Origin: Dickeya undicola | Lineage (GTDB): Bacteria; Pseudomonadota; Gammaproteobacteria; Enterobacterales; Enterobacteriaceae | Assembly (NCBI RefSeq): GCF_000784735.1 | Contig: NZ_JSYG01000031.1 | Coordinates: 1 to 62,975, forward strand | DNA length: 62,975 nt | Direction: 5' to 3' | In this document: in pieces, positions 9,156 through 19,848 of the stretch | How positions within the stretch are numbered: the first letter of the stretch is position 1 | How the letters are laid out: every line of letters starts with the position of its first letter | Notes under the pieces: generated by a model | Database searches by the model: none | The model's input: the letters and a program-made list of their open reading frames with translations, nothing else | What the model was told of the DNA's origin: nothing | Program-made: the position numbers and the translations under genes

Positions 9156-11081
9156 TTACTCCTTTGTGCTGGCTGAACGTGACTGGCGACGTTTCCGCCC
9201 TGCGGGTGGAGAACGTTTAACCGGTGGTAATCCTCTGAATGCAGTGATATTACCACTTTGCCGGGCTTGCTGAATAAGTTCGTACAGCGACTGGGTCAAG
9301 GGCTGCATGAAATCCTGATAGCGGCAGCGCTTTTCGCTGATCTGCGTCAGTGTAGCTTCCCAGTGCGCGGTCATATCCGGGTGGGCGGCCACCGGTGGCA
9401 AAGCGTGGATCAATGCCTTACCCGTATCAGTGGAATGAATATAACGCCCTTTTTTGACTAAAAACGCGCGCTTAAACAAAAGCTCAATAATGCCTGCGCG
9501 TGTGGCTTCGGTGCCCAACCCGTCGGTTTCGCGCAGGATTTTCTTCAGCGCCTTATCCTGCACAAAGCGAGCGATACCCGTCATGGCAGACAGCAGGGTC
9601 GCATCCGTGAAGTGTCGGGGCGGCTGAGTCTGCCGCTCCACCACCTCGCCCCGCTCACACAGCAGTTCATCGTCTTTCGCCACCACCGGCAACGGCATCC
9701 CTTCGTTTTCCTCATCCCGCTCCTTATTGCCAAGCAGCGTCCGCCAGCCTGCCTCAGCCAGAAATCGTGCCTTGGCGACAAACTTACCGCCGACGATATC
9801 CAGATCGATAACGCATTTACGAAACACCGCGTCCGCGCAAAACTGCATCAGATACTGCCGGGCGATCAGCCCATAGACCTGGCTTTCATGTTCCGTCAAC
9901 GTGGTACGGGCACTACGCGCGGTGGGGATAATGGCGTGGTGGGCGTCAACCTTGCCGTCATCCCAGCAACGGTTGCGGCGCTCGGGATCAACCGCAGGCT
10001 GCGGCAGCAAATCCGGCTGATGCACAGCAATCGCGTTTAGCACCGCCTGTCGCCCGGCAAAATGCTCTTCCGGCAGATAACGACAATCCGAACGCGGATA
10101 GGTGATCAACTTGTGCGTTTCATACAGCCGCTGGCAAACATCCAGCACCTGTTGGGCACTCAGACCAAAGCGTTTGGCGGCTTCAATCTGCAAGGCGGAA
10201 AGCGAATACGGCAGCGGCGCGGTTTCCGATTCCCGTTTATCATTATAGGCGGTAACCCGCGCCGGTTGGCCTTCGATGCGTTTGACGACGTGCTCGGCCA
10301 GCGGGCGATGCAGTAATCGCCCTTCTTCATCCTGATACGGTTCGCAGGACTCACTGGGCTGCCACAGGGCGACAAACCGCTCGTCGGCCGGGGTGACGAT
10401 ATGCGCCTTAACCTCGAAATAGTCGCGGGCCACAAAATTGTCGATTTCTTCGTCACGCCGCACCACCAGCCCCAGCACCGGCGTCTGCACCCGACCAACC
10501 GACAACACACCTTCGTAACCGGCATTTCGCCCCAGCAGAGTATAAGCACGGGTCATGTTGATGCCGTACAGCCAGTCGGCGCGCGAGCGGGCCAGCGCGG
10601 AGACACACAGCGGAACGAATTCCCGGTTTTCACGCAGGCGCGACACCGCCCGTTCTACCGCCTGCGGATTCAGGTCGTTGACCAGACAACGGCTCACACG
10701 CTGACGCTTTTCTTCCGGCAGCGCCAGATACTCCAGCACTTCGTCCACCAGTAACTGCCCCTCGCGATCCGGGTCACCGGCATGAATGACTTCATCAGCC
10801 TGAGTCAGTAGTTTTTTTATAACATTCAGCTGCTTGCTGACAGACGGCCGCGGTTGCAACAGCCATTTCTGCGGCACAATTGGCAGGTCGGCCAGCGACC
10901 AGCGGGCATAGCGCGTGTCGTACGCATCCGGTTGCGCCTGTTCCAGCAGGTGCCCCACGCACCAGGTCACAACGTCTTGCTCGCCACAGGCAATAAAACC
11001 ATCACCACGTCGCTGCGGTTTAGGCAACACATCGGCAATGGCTCTGGCAAGACTGGGTTTTTCCGCAATAAACAGTCGCAT
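9156..11081 (-). CDS. topB: DNA topoisomerase III
   Basis: Type IA topoisomerase that decatenates replication and recombination intermediates. The Toprim motif DPDREGQ lies at residues 103-109 and the active-site tyrosine at Tyr328 in [11 protein letters not shown], exactly the E. coli position. The protein has 641 residues with a basic tail ([14 protein letters not shown]). The start at [14 protein letters not shown] is chosen by family alignment; an in-frame upstream extension of twelve codons shows no similarity. In E. coli selD separates topB from ydjA; here it does not. Confidence 0.96.
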   Translation of the reverse strand: MRLFIAEKPSLARAIADVLPKPQRRGDGFIACGEQDVVTWCVGHLLEQAQPDAYDTRYARWSLADLPIVPQKWLLQPRPSVSKQLNVIKKLLTQADEVIHAGDPDREGQLLVDEVLEYLALPEEKRQRVSRCLVNDLNPQAVERAVSRLRENREFVPLCVSALARSRADWLYGINMTRAYTLLGRNAGYEGVLSVGRVQTPVLGLVVRRDEEIDNFVARDYFEVKAHIVTPADERFVALWQPSESCEPYQDEEGRLLHRPLAEHVVKRIEGQPARVTAYNDKRESETAPLPYSLSALQIEAAKRFGLSAQQVLDVCQRLYETHKLITYPRSDCRYLPEEHFAGRQAVLNAIAVHQPDLLPQPAVDPERRNRCWDDGKVDAHHAIIPTARSARTTLTEHESQVYGLIARQYLMQFCADAVFRKCVIDLDIVGGKFVAKARFLAEAGWRTLLGNKERDEENEGMPLPVVAKDDELLCERGEVVERQTQPPRHFTDATLLSAMTGIARFVQDKALKKILRETDGLGTEATRAGIIELLFKRAFLVKKGRYIHSTDTGKALIHALPPVAAHPDMTAHWEATLTQISEKRCRYQDFMQPLTQSLYELIQQARQSGNITAFRGLPPVKRSPPAGRKRRQSRSASTKE

Positions 11082-11163
11082 GTCACACCGCAAGGCAGAA
11101 CAGATATTTCCTGGCATACGCCGTCAAAAGCGCAAGCCAGGAGAAACATCATTAATACAGAAA

Positions 11164-11715
11164 TTAGAAATAGCTGACGAACTTCGCGCTATCAACGGGC
11201 GTGATCGCGGCGGAGGCTTTAAGCTGAGGCGTCCCTAAATAAAGGAAACCGACAATTTCATCCTGGGAACGGCAACCAAACGCCTCACGCACCAACGGAT
11301 GGTGAGTCCAGGCACCGCTACGCCAGATGCCGTTAAAGCCCTGAGCCAACGCCGCCATTTGCATTGCCTGCACTGCGCAGCCAGCGGACACCACCTGCTC
11401 CCAATGCGGAACCTTATGGTGTTCCTCACAATGCGCCACCACGGTAATGATCATCGGCGCGCGGAATGGTGCCTGTCGCGCTTTTTCGACGGCAGCCTCA
11501 TCCTGATTATCCTGCAATGCCGCCTTGACCAACAGATCGCTGAAGCGGGATAACCCTTCATCCTGAATAATAGAGAAACGCCACGGTTGCAGCGCGCCAT
11601 GGTCGGGTGCCCGCAAGCCCGCACGCAGGATATTCTCCAGCACGTCGCCCGTCGGCGCAGGTGCAGCCAAACGGGACGCTGAACGACGATTCAGTAGCAA
11701 TTCCAGAGCATCCAT
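11164..11715 (-). CDS. ydjA: YdjA-type nitroreductase
   Basis: Small FMN-dependent NAD(P)H nitroreductase of 183 residues, the E. coli YdjA length; its physiological substrate is unknown. The FMN-binding N terminus NRRSASRL and the block [11 protein letters not shown] are family signatures, and a glycine-rich C-terminal half ([20 protein letters not shown]) follows. ATG at 11715 gives [12 protein letters not shown]; an in-frame extension upstream is not conserved. It lies between topB and the divergent sppA. Confidence 0.92.
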   Translation of the reverse strand: MDALELLLNRRSASRLAAPAPTGDVLENILRAGLRAPDHGALQPWRFSIIQDEGLSRFSDLLVKAALQDNQDEAAVEKARQAPFRAPMIITVVAHCEEHHKVPHWEQVVSAGCAVQAMQMAALAQGFNGIWRSGAWTHHPLVREAFGCRSQDEIVGFLYLGTPQLKASAAITPVDSAKFVSYF

Positions 11716-11979
11716 CACATCTCTCCTGTCATGAAAATCTGCTGTCGGTGAATAAGATCCGATTGCGCGCCACGGTAGCACAGGTAGAAGATTTGTTACA
11801 AGTTAGCGCCCTGCGGCCAATACCGTGGCAAGATAAATAGCTGACTTTTATCCTGTCGCTCATTAGGATACCGCCAGTGCCCCGCGTGCGGGCGTGATCG
11901 CACTGATACTTTTTTGGCAGTGTGTCACCCGGTAAATCGAGGTGCCGCTTAAACCCAGTTTTCTTTTGACGGAGTGGAC

Positions 11980-13830
11980 ATGCGCACAATGTGGCGAATT
12001 TTCAGTGGAATATTCAGATGGGGATGGCGCCTGCTGAATTTTATCCGCGAATTTATCCTCAACCTCTTTCTGGTGTTTTTGATCCTGGTTGGTGTCGGGG
12101 TCTATAGCCAGCTCAAAACGCCGCAGGCTGAACCTGTGCGAGGGGCGTTACTGCTGGATCTGACGGGCGTGGTGGTGGATAAGCCGTCCGTTAACAACAA
12201 ACTGCGTCAATTCGGGCGGGAGTTCTTCGGCGTATCCGCCAACCGTCATCAGGAAAATGCGTTGTTTGATATTGTCGACAGCATCCGACAGGCCAAAGAC
12301 GACAGCAACATTACCGGTATGGTGATGGACCTGTCTGATTTCGTCAGCGCAGATCAACCTTCGCTACAGTACATCGGCAAGGCACTGCGTGAATTCCGTG
12401 ATGCAGGTAAACCCATCTTCGCCGTTGGCGACAACTTCAACCAAACGCAATACTATCTGGCCAGTTTTGCCAACAAAATCTACCTGACTCCGCAGGGAAG
12501 TATTGACCTGCACGGCTTCGCCACTAATAACCTTTACTATAAGACGCTGCTGGACAAGCTGAAGGTTACCACGCATATCTTCCGCGTTGGCACGTACAAG
12601 TCGGCCGTCGAACCGTTCATCCGCGATGACATGTCGCCAGCCGCCCGTGAGGCCGATAGCCGTTGGATTTCTACCCTGTGGCAGCACTATCTGGATACGG
12701 TAGCGGCCAACCGCCAAATCACCCCACAACAGCTGTTCCCCGGTGCCGAAACTCTGCTTACCGGCTTGCAAGCGCTGAACGGCGACACCGCCCGCTATGC
12801 GTTAGAAAACAAACTGGTAGACGAAGTTGCATCCCGTTCGGTGATTGAACAGTCACTCATCAAGGCCTTCGGATGGGATGCCAAAAACAAAAACTTCAAC
12901 TTCACCAGCATCTATGATTATGCACCGACCCCACCGGTAACCAATGCCAATGAAATCGCCGTGGTATTCGCCAGCGGCACCATCGTCGACGGCAAGGAAA
13001 CTCCGGGATATGTCGGTGGCGATACCACCGCGGCGCAAATTCGCGATGCTCGACTGGACCCGAAAGTCAAAGCCATCATCCTGCGGGTAAACAGTCCTGG
13101 TGGTAGTGTCACCGCTTCTGAGCTGATTCGTTCGGAACTGGCAGCGGCGCGGCAGGCGGGTAAACCCGTGGTGGTTTCCATGGGCGGTATGGCAGCTTCT
13201 GGCGGCTACTGGATTTCCACACCGGCCAACGTCATCATCGCCAGCCCAAGTACTCTGACTGGCTCGATCGGGATTTTCGGCGTTATCACCACCTTCGAAA
13301 ATTCGCTGGATAGCATCGGCGTACACACCGACGGCGTCGCTACCTCGCCATTGGCTGCACTATCCCAGACCCGAGCGCTGCCACCAGAAGCCAGCCAACT
13401 GATGCAACTTAATATTGAGCGCGGCTATCAGAACTTTATTTCACTGGTAGCGGAGTCGCGTAAGAAGACGCCGCAGGAAGTGGATGCCATCGCGCAAGGT
13501 CATGTTTGGGTGGGCAGCGATGCCAAAACCAACGGACTGGTGGATCAACTGGGCGACTTTGACGATGCCGTGAAGAAAGCAGCGGAACTCGCCAAACTGG
13601 AACACTATCAATTGAGCTGGTATTCCGGTGAACCAGACCTGCTTGACGCGATGTTCAACCAGGTCAGAAGCTCGGTCTACACCATGTTGCCTTCTGCGCT
13701 GCAAGCCCTGGTGCCCGCACCGATGGCTCAACTGGCGCAGACGGTTCGTGCACAAACGTCGGTGCTGGATACGTTGAACGATCCGCAAAATCGTTACGCG
13801 CTGTGCCTGAATTGCGGCGACGTGCGTTAA
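11980..13830 (+). CDS. sppA: Signal peptide peptidase SppA (protease IV)
   Basis: Inner-membrane serine protease that degrades cleaved signal peptides. The 616 residues contain one N-terminal membrane anchor (about 24-46) and two tandem ClpP-like domains. The Ser/Lys dyad is split between them: Lys207 in VGTYKSAVEPF and Ser407 in MAASGGYW, matching E. coli Lys209 and Ser409. ATG at 11980 (MRTMWRIFSG) has GGAG five bases upstream and matches E. coli; a GTG two codons earlier is less likely. Confidence 0.97.
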   Translation: MRTMWRIFSGIFRWGWRLLNFIREFILNLFLVFLILVGVGVYSQLKTPQAEPVRGALLLDLTGVVVDKPSVNNKLRQFGREFFGVSANRHQENALFDIVDSIRQAKDDSNITGMVMDLSDFVSADQPSLQYIGKALREFRDAGKPIFAVGDNFNQTQYYLASFANKIYLTPQGSIDLHGFATNNLYYKTLLDKLKVTTHIFRVGTYKSAVEPFIRDDMSPAAREADSRWISTLWQHYLDTVAANRQITPQQLFPGAETLLTGLQALNGDTARYALENKLVDEVASRSVIEQSLIKAFGWDAKNKNFNFTSIYDYAPTPPVTNANEIAVVFASGTIVDGKETPGYVGGDTTAAQIRDARLDPKVKAIILRVNSPGGSVTASELIRSELAAARQAGKPVVVSMGGMAASGGYWISTPANVIIASPSTLTGSIGIFGVITTFENSLDSIGVHTDGVATSPLAALSQTRALPPEASQLMQLNIERGYQNFISLVAESRKKTPQEVDAIAQGHVWVGSDAKTNGLVDQLGDFDDAVKKAAELAKLEHYQLSWYSGEPDLLDAMFNQVRSSVYTMLPSALQALVPAPMAQLAQTVRAQTSVLDTLNDPQNRYALCLNCGDVR

Positions 13831-13840
13831 CATTATCCTG

Positions 13841-13868
13841 AACAGCCCGGCTTTGCCGGGCTGTTTTT
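13841..13868 (+). terminator. sppA terminator
   Basis: Stem AACAGCCCGG/CCGGGCTGTT with loop CTTTG, followed by a T run. Classic intrinsic terminator. Confidence 0.9.
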
Positions 13869-13966
13869 ACCACCGAAACCTTTTTATTTACCCCTGAACC
13901 TTTTTATAATCCTGTCCTTTGACGGCTAACTGTTTCTCTAACCAACGAGCCCCGACCAGACTATCC

Positions 13967-14986
13967 ATGCAAAAGAAATCCATTTATGTCGCCTATACCG
14001 GCGGCACCATCGGTATGCAACGTTCCGCCCACGGCTACATCCCGGTTTCCGGCCACCTGCAACAACAGTTGGCGCAAATGCCGGAATTTCATCGTCCGGA
14101 GATGCCTTCGTTCACTATTCACGAATATACGCCGCTGATCGACTCATCCGATATGACACCGTCAGACTGGCAATCGATTGCGAACGACATTCAACAGCAC
14201 TATGACCAGTACGATGGCTTCGTGATTCTGCATGGCACCGATACCATGGCATTCACCGCTTCCGCCCTGTCTTTCATGCTGGAAAATCTGTCAAAACCGG
14301 TTATTGTGACAGGGTCACAAATTCCACTGGCGGAACTGCGCTCCGACGGGCAAACCAACCTGCTCAATGCGCTATATGTCGCAGCCAATCACCCGGTCAA
14401 CGAAGTTAGCCTGTTCTTCAACAACAAACTGCTACGCGGCAACCGTACCACCAAAGCGCACGCCGACGGTTTTGACGCCTTCGCCTCGCCGAATTTTCCG
14501 CCGCTGCTGGAGGCCGGTATCCATATCCGCCGCCTGACACCGGCTAACCCTACCCCGATGGACAGATCGTTGATCGTACATGCCATCACTCCGCAGCCGA
14601 TTGGCGTGGTGACGATCTACCCCGGCATCTCCGCTGATGTGGTGAGTAATTTCCTGCTTCAACCGGTAAAAGCGCTGATTCTGCGTTCGTATGGCGTCGG
14701 CAACGCGCCTCAAAGCTCAGGCCTGCTTGATGAACTGCGCCGCGCGTCTGAACGCGGTATCGTGGTGGTTAACCTGACACAATGCATTTCAGGACGGGTC
14801 AACATGGAAGGTTACGCCACCGGCAATGCACTGGCTCAGGCTGGGGTCATCAGCGGGTTTGATATGACGGTTGAAGCGGCACTGACGAAACTGCATTATC
14901 TGTTAAGCAGGAACGATCTTTCCCCTGACCAGATTCGCCAGCTCATGCAACAAAACCTACGTGGGGAACTGAGCGACAAAGATTGA
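13967..14986 (+). CDS. ansA: L-asparaginase I, cytoplasmic
   Basis: Hydrolyses L-asparagine to aspartate and ammonia in the cytoplasm. Both active-site loops are present: Thr14 in YTGGTIGM and Thr91-Asp92 in LHGTDTMAF. There is no signal peptide, which separates it from the periplasmic type II enzyme. Its 339 residues match the family. ATG at 13967 gives MQKKSIYVAYTGGTIG; an upstream in-frame TTG is not supported. It forms a likely operon with pncA, 60 bp downstream, as in E. coli. Confidence 0.96.
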   Translation: MQKKSIYVAYTGGTIGMQRSAHGYIPVSGHLQQQLAQMPEFHRPEMPSFTIHEYTPLIDSSDMTPSDWQSIANDIQQHYDQYDGFVILHGTDTMAFTASALSFMLENLSKPVIVTGSQIPLAELRSDGQTNLLNALYVAANHPVNEVSLFFNNKLLRGNRTTKAHADGFDAFASPNFPPLLEAGIHIRRLTPANPTPMDRSLIVHAITPQPIGVVTIYPGISADVVSNFLLQPVKALILRSYGVGNAPQSSGLLDELRRASERGIVVVNLTQCISGRVNMEGYATGNALAQAGVISGFDMTVEAALTKLHYLLSRNDLSPDQIRQLMQQNLRGELSDKD

Positions 14987-15046
14987 ATCACCAGCGACCA
15001 ACACACAGCATCCAGAACATAAAAATGTTAATAAGGAGAACACCAT

Positions 15047-15688
15047 ATGAACAGAGCACTCTTACTGGTGGATATCCAAAACGACTTCTGTGCAGGCGGA
15101 GCATTAGCCGTCTCGGATGGCGATAGCGTGGTCGCGGTGGCGAACCAGGCTATCGCCGCCTGTCAACAGGCTGGGATAATCGTCATTGCCTGTCAGGACT
15201 GGCACCCGGCGGATCACCGCAGCTTTGCCGTTAATTCCGGCACCCGCGTAGGCGATCAGGGAGAGCTGGACGGCTTACCACAGATCTGGTGGCCTGTGCA
15301 TTGCGTGCAGGGCTCCCCCGGTGCCGATTTTCATCCCCGGCTGAATCAGCAGGCGATAAGCTGGGTGGTCCGCAAAGGAACGCATCCTTTTATCGACAGC
15401 TACAGCGCGTTTTTCGACAACGGCCGCCGCACCCGCACCGAGCTTTATGATTGGTTAAAAGCCAGAGATATTACCCAGTTGACCATCATGGGGCTGGCAA
15501 CCGATTACTGTGTCAAATATACCGTGCTGGATGCACTGGCATTGGGTTATCAGACCGAGGTGCTGACGGATGGCTGTCGCGGCGTAAATCTGCATCCGAA
15601 AGACAGCCAGCAAGCGCTGGATGTCATGGAGAAACACGGCGCTACGCTAATGGATTTACCCACGTTTACCGCGTCGCTCAGCCGGTAA
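15047..15688 (+). CDS. pncA: Nicotinamidase
   Basis: Converts nicotinamide to nicotinate for NAD salvage, and is the enzyme that would activate pyrazinamide. The isochorismatase-fold residues are visible: catalytic Asp9, Lys110 and Cys155 (ATDYCVKYT), and metal ligands Asp51, His53 and His57 in DWHPADH. Length 213 residues. A strong AAGGAG lies seven bases before the ATG. Confidence 0.96.
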   Translation: MNRALLLVDIQNDFCAGGALAVSDGDSVVAVANQAIAACQQAGIIVIACQDWHPADHRSFAVNSGTRVGDQGELDGLPQIWWPVHCVQGSPGADFHPRLNQQAISWVVRKGTHPFIDSYSAFFDNGRRTRTELYDWLKARDITQLTIMGLATDYCVKYTVLDALALGYQTEVLTDGCRGVNLHPKDSQQALDVMEKHGATLMDLPTFTASLSR

Positions 15689-15700
15689 TTCATGCACGCA

Positions 15701-15727
15701 TCACGCCAGTTATCGGTGCTGGCGTGA
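15701..15727. terminator. Shared hairpin between pncA and yeaC
   Basis: Stem TCACGCCAG/CTGGCGTGA between convergent genes; no long T run on either side, so probably a weak bidirectional terminator. Confidence 0.5.
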
Positions 15728-15733
15728 GTACAT

Positions 15734-16045
15734 TTAGTCTTGCGGTTTCAGCGTAGTAATCGGTTTTAAGGTTGCGGCAGGCGCTGAAGCCGACACGGTG
15801 TCTCCGGCAAAACGCTGCTTGAGTTCCTGTTTGCTTTTCATTTCGATCTCACCCCGTGTGTTGATCGTCATGTGGTCCGCCTCGGCGTTATTGCGCGCCT
15901 GCCACAGCATGACCATTTGCAACGCATTTTCCTTTTGTTCTGCCGTCAGGGTCACCCCGTCCGGCCATTTTCCCAGCTCCACCGCCGTCACCAGGCGCTG
16001 ATAAATTTCCGGGGTCATGCTGTTTATCAAATCATCCAGCTGCAT
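15734..16045 (-). CDS. yeaC: YeaC family protein (DUF1315)
   Basis: Small cytoplasmic protein of 103 residues with no known activity. MQLDDLINSMTPEIYQRL and the following block KWPDGVTLTAEQKENALQMVMLWQ closely follow E. coli YeaC, which is somewhat shorter; the extra residues here are a C-terminal Ala/Pro/Thr tail. It lies 64 bp downstream of msrB on the same strand, so they may be cotranscribed, as in E. coli. Confidence 0.9.
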   Translation of the reverse strand: MQLDDLINSMTPEIYQRLVTAVELGKWPDGVTLTAEQKENALQMVMLWQARNNAEADHMTINTRGEIEMKSKQELKQRFAGDTVSASAPAATLKPITTLKPQD

Positions 16046-16109
16046 GTTTTTCTCCCTGAAGTCAGATTTTAGCTGAAACGTTTCAAGTCAAAGTATTGCA
16101 TTAACGCCG

Positions 16110-16526
16110 TTAACCATCCGTTTGTTGACCATTTTCTGTATCGATAAAGCTGAGCGATACAGAGTTCACGCAATAACGTTCACCGGTGGTGTCCTGCGGA
16201 CCATCGGGGAACACATGCCCCAGATGTGCATCACAATGACCACAGCGGATTTCGATGCGTTGCATATGGTGGGAATTGTCTTCCAGATAGCGGATGGCAT
16301 CTTCCGCGACCGGGCGGTCGAAGCTCGGCCAGCCGCAGCCGGAGTCATATTTATGGTCGGAATAAAATAACGGCTGATGACAGCACAGGCAGTGGTAAAC
16401 CCCGGTGCGCTTGTTGTGTAGCAGCTTGCCGGTATACGGACTTTCCGTCCCACGCTGCTGCGTGACATGCCGTTGCAGGTCGGTTAACTCGTCCAGATTA
16501 CGTGGTGAAGCAGTTATCTTGGTCAT
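16110..16526 (-). CDS. msrB: Peptide methionine-R-sulfoxide reductase
   Basis: Repairs the R epimer of methionine sulfoxide in proteins using thioredoxin. Catalytic Cys119 sits in RYCVNSVSL, and the structural zinc is held by Cys46, Cys49, Cys95 and Cys98. The 138-residue product begins at [14 protein letters not shown], matching E. coli; an in-frame extension upstream is not conserved. It is divergent from gapA, with a 349-bp control region between them. Confidence 0.95.
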   Translation of the reverse strand: MTKITASPRNLDELTDLQRHVTQQRGTESPYTGKLLHNKRTGVYHCLCCHQPLFYSDHKYDSGCGWPSFDRPVAEDAIRYLEDNSHHMQRIEIRCGHCDAHLGHVFPDGPQDTTGERYCVNSVSLSFIDTENGQQTDG

Positions 16527-16646
16527 CAGGTTCTCACTGAAACACGGTTTTTTCGCCAGCGCGATGAAGCATAATTCTAACAAAAAGTTAACACCGTCAC
16601 AGCCTATTTTGACCTACACTGAGTCCTATGCGACAAAGGCACTTTT

Positions 16647-16668
16647 AATTGTGATCTCAATCACAATT
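16647..16668. promoter_or_regulatory. CRP-cAMP site in the msrB-gapA region
   Basis: AATTGTGATCTCAATCACAATT is an almost perfect 22-bp symmetrical CRP site (TGTGA-N6-TCACA). It is about 210 bp upstream of the gapA start codon and 121 bp upstream of msrB. E. coli gapA is known to respond to CRP, so gapA is the more likely target. Confidence 0.85.
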
Positions 16669-16823
16669 ACACCTATGGCGGGTGTTTTCATGCCTGTGTA
16701 TTCCTCATATGATTAGGTTATGCACTTTAGTTAGGCTGATAGCTGTTTATCGCGCAACTGTTGAACGGACTTTTGACTTACCGCAACGATTGACACGATT
16801 CCGCTTGACGCTCAGTAAGGTTT

Positions 16824-16837
16824 TTGTAATTTTACAA
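16824..16837. promoter_or_regulatory. Palindrome just upstream of gapA
   Basis: TTGTAATTTTACAA has six-base inverted arms with two central bases. It resembles a shortened HexR site (the zwf palindrome in this window is TGTAATTTTATTACA). It lies about 40 bp before the gapA start, where it could affect the proximal promoter. Whether HexR binds here is inference. Confidence 0.5.
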
Positions 16838-16863
16838 CCAACCTTTTATTCACAAACCAATAG

Positions 16864-17871
<1,008 letters not shown>

Positions 17872-17892
17872 TGTGGCGATGAACAGATGATG

Positions 17893-17921
17893 AAAGGGCG
17901 ACATGAGTCGCCCTTTTTTTT
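17893..17921 (+). terminator. gapA terminator
   Basis: Stem AAAGGGCGAC/GTCGCCCTTT with loop ATGA and eight T. It separates gapA from yeaD, so yeaD may depend partly on read-through. Confidence 0.9.
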
Positions 17922-17961
17922 ATTGGGGCTACAACAAGACCATCAAGGCAAAACCAATACC

Positions 17962-18834
17962 ATGAACGATAAAATTTATTCACTTCCCATCAATAACGTG
18001 ATCACCACACACCTTAGCCAGCGTCAGTTGGACCAACTGCCGATTATCGTGGTGGATCATCCGCAAGTGCGTGCGGCTATCGCATTGCAAGGTGCCCATC
18101 TGCTCAGCTGGCAGCCCAAAGGCGAACAACCGGTGCTGTGGCTGAGCGACAACACACCATTCGAAAACGGTGTGGCGATTCGTGGCGGCGTGCCCATCTG
18201 TTTCCCCTGGTTTGGCCCGGCCGCACAACCTAATCACGGCTTCGGACGCCTGCTGGCGTGGGAATTCACCTCTCACAGCGAAGATACGAACGGCGTTACC
18301 CTCACCTTCACGCTGCGTGATTCCGAACAAACACGCGCCGCCTGGCCGCACGCGTTTACCGTTCTGGCACGTTTCCATGTAAGCGCACAGGAATGCCGCA
18401 TGGAACTCGAATGTCACGGCGACTACAGCATTACCAGCGCGCTGCACACCTATTTCCAGATTGGGGACATCAGCAAAATCAGCATCGGCGGCCTGGGCAG
18501 CACCTTTATCGACAAGGTTAACGACGGCAAAACCGATACCCAACAGGGCGACCTGACGTTTGCTACCCGTACCGATCGCATTTATACCCAGCCAGCATCA
18601 CTCAGCCTGATTGAAGACCCGGTGTTGCAGCGCACTATTGAAGTGCATCATGCTCACCACAGCGACGTCGTGGCCTGGAACCCAGGCGCAGAACTGTCTC
18701 GTACCATCAGCGACATGACTGATGACGGCTACCAGACTTTTGTTTGCGTTGAAACCGCGCACGTTACCCAGCCGCTCGTGGCGACGACTCAGGCACCGGC
18801 ACGCCTTACCTCCACCATTCGCTTGCGTAAATAA
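17962..18834 (+). CDS. yeaD: D-hexose-6-phosphate mutarotase YeaD
   Basis: Aldose-1-epimerase-family enzyme that interconverts alpha and beta glucose-6-phosphate. The 290 residues include the block RGGVPICFPWFGP and the active-site-type VVAWNPG near the C terminus. ATG at 17962 gives MNDKIYSLPINNV, in line with E. coli YeaD; a longer in-frame reading would begin inside the gapA terminator region. It is immediately downstream of gapA, consistent with a glycolytic role. Confidence 0.92.
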   Translation: MNDKIYSLPINNVITTHLSQRQLDQLPIIVVDHPQVRAAIALQGAHLLSWQPKGEQPVLWLSDNTPFENGVAIRGGVPICFPWFGPAAQPNHGFGRLLAWEFTSHSEDTNGVTLTFTLRDSEQTRAAWPHAFTVLARFHVSAQECRMELECHGDYSITSALHTYFQIGDISKISIGGLGSTFIDKVNDGKTDTQQGDLTFATRTDRIYTQPASLSLIEDPVLQRTIEVHHAHHSDVVAWNPGAELSRTISDMTDDGYQTFVCVETAHVTQPLVATTQAPARLTSTIRLRK

Positions 18835-18883
18835 TCTATTTTTGCTGCCTGCTCATGGCTGGCTTTCGCCAGCCATGCTTCGA

Positions 18884-19735
18884 TTACACCACATCCAGTG
18901 GCTGTTTGCGGCGAGGGGCGGGATAGGCCTCATCCAGTATGACGAGATCTTCAGGTGACAACGTCACTTCAAGCGCGGTGGCGTTTTCGTTGACATGCGC
19001 CAGCGTACTGGCTTTGGGAATGGCGATAACACCTGGCTGACGCGTTACCCAGGCCAGCAGAACTTGTGCAGGCGTCAGCGCCTGTCGCTGTGCCACGTGC
19101 ACAACCGCCGGATGAGCAAACAGGTCATGACGTAATTGCCCTGCTTGTGCCAGCGGACAATAGGCCATGACGGGAAGCCGACGTTGCAGGCACCAGGGTA
19201 GCAGGTCATATTCAATGCCCCGCGATGCCAGATGATACAGCACTTGATTGGTCTGACACTGTTCCCCTCCCTGGTAGGACCACAGTTCTTCCATGTCGTC
19301 GATATCCAGATTAGAAACACCCCAGCGCCCAATCTTGCCTGCCTGTTGCAACGCCTCCATCGCAGCGATGGTATCCACCAGCGGAATGCCACCGCGCCAG
19401 TGCAGCAAATAGAGGTCGATATAATCGGTTTGCAGGCGTTTCAGGCTACGCTCACAGGCAGCAATCGCCCGCTCGCCGCCCGCGTTATGCGGATACACTT
19501 TGGATACCAGATAGACACGGTCGCGGCGGCCGCGTATCGCCTCTCCCACCACGTCTTCCGCGCCGCCATCAGCGTACATTTCCGCCGTATCGATCAACGT
19601 CATTCCTGCGTCGATACCGGCCTGTAACGCGCTGACTTCACTGCTCCGCCGTTGGGCGCTTTCTCCCATGAACCAGGTTCCCTGACCAATAGCGGGAACG
19701 GTGTTTCCATCCGGAAATGTTACCTGTTTCGTCAT
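18884..19735 (-). CDS. yeaE: Aldo/keto reductase YeaE
   Basis: NADPH-dependent aldo/keto reductase; E. coli YeaE reduces methylglyoxal. The tetrad residues are recognisable: Asp/Tyr in LIDTAEMYADGG, Lys in LVSKVYP and His in YLLHWRGG. The C-terminal NADPH-binding block AIPKASTLAHVNEN is present. Length 283 residues. It is convergent with yeaD and keeps the E. coli order gapA-yeaD-yeaE-mipA. Confidence 0.92.
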   Translation of the reverse strand: MTKQVTFPDGNTVPAIGQGTWFMGESAQRRSSEVSALQAGIDAGMTLIDTAEMYADGGAEDVVGEAIRGRRDRVYLVSKVYPHNAGGERAIAACERSLKRLQTDYIDLYLLHWRGGIPLVDTIAAMEALQQAGKIGRWGVSNLDIDDMEELWSYQGGEQCQTNQVLYHLASRGIEYDLLPWCLQRRLPVMAYCPLAQAGQLRHDLFAHPAVVHVAQRQALTPAQVLLAWVTRQPGVIAIPKASTLAHVNENATALEVTLSPEDLVILDEAYPAPRRKQPLDVV

Positions 19736-19848
19736 GTTATTCCTCCCTTATCGCAGGGTAGCAAATCTTACCTGCTCCATTAATGTGCAAATGGGGTGAA
19801 TCCACCCCATTTTTGTGCAGCCAATGCACAACCACCGCGCAATACACT

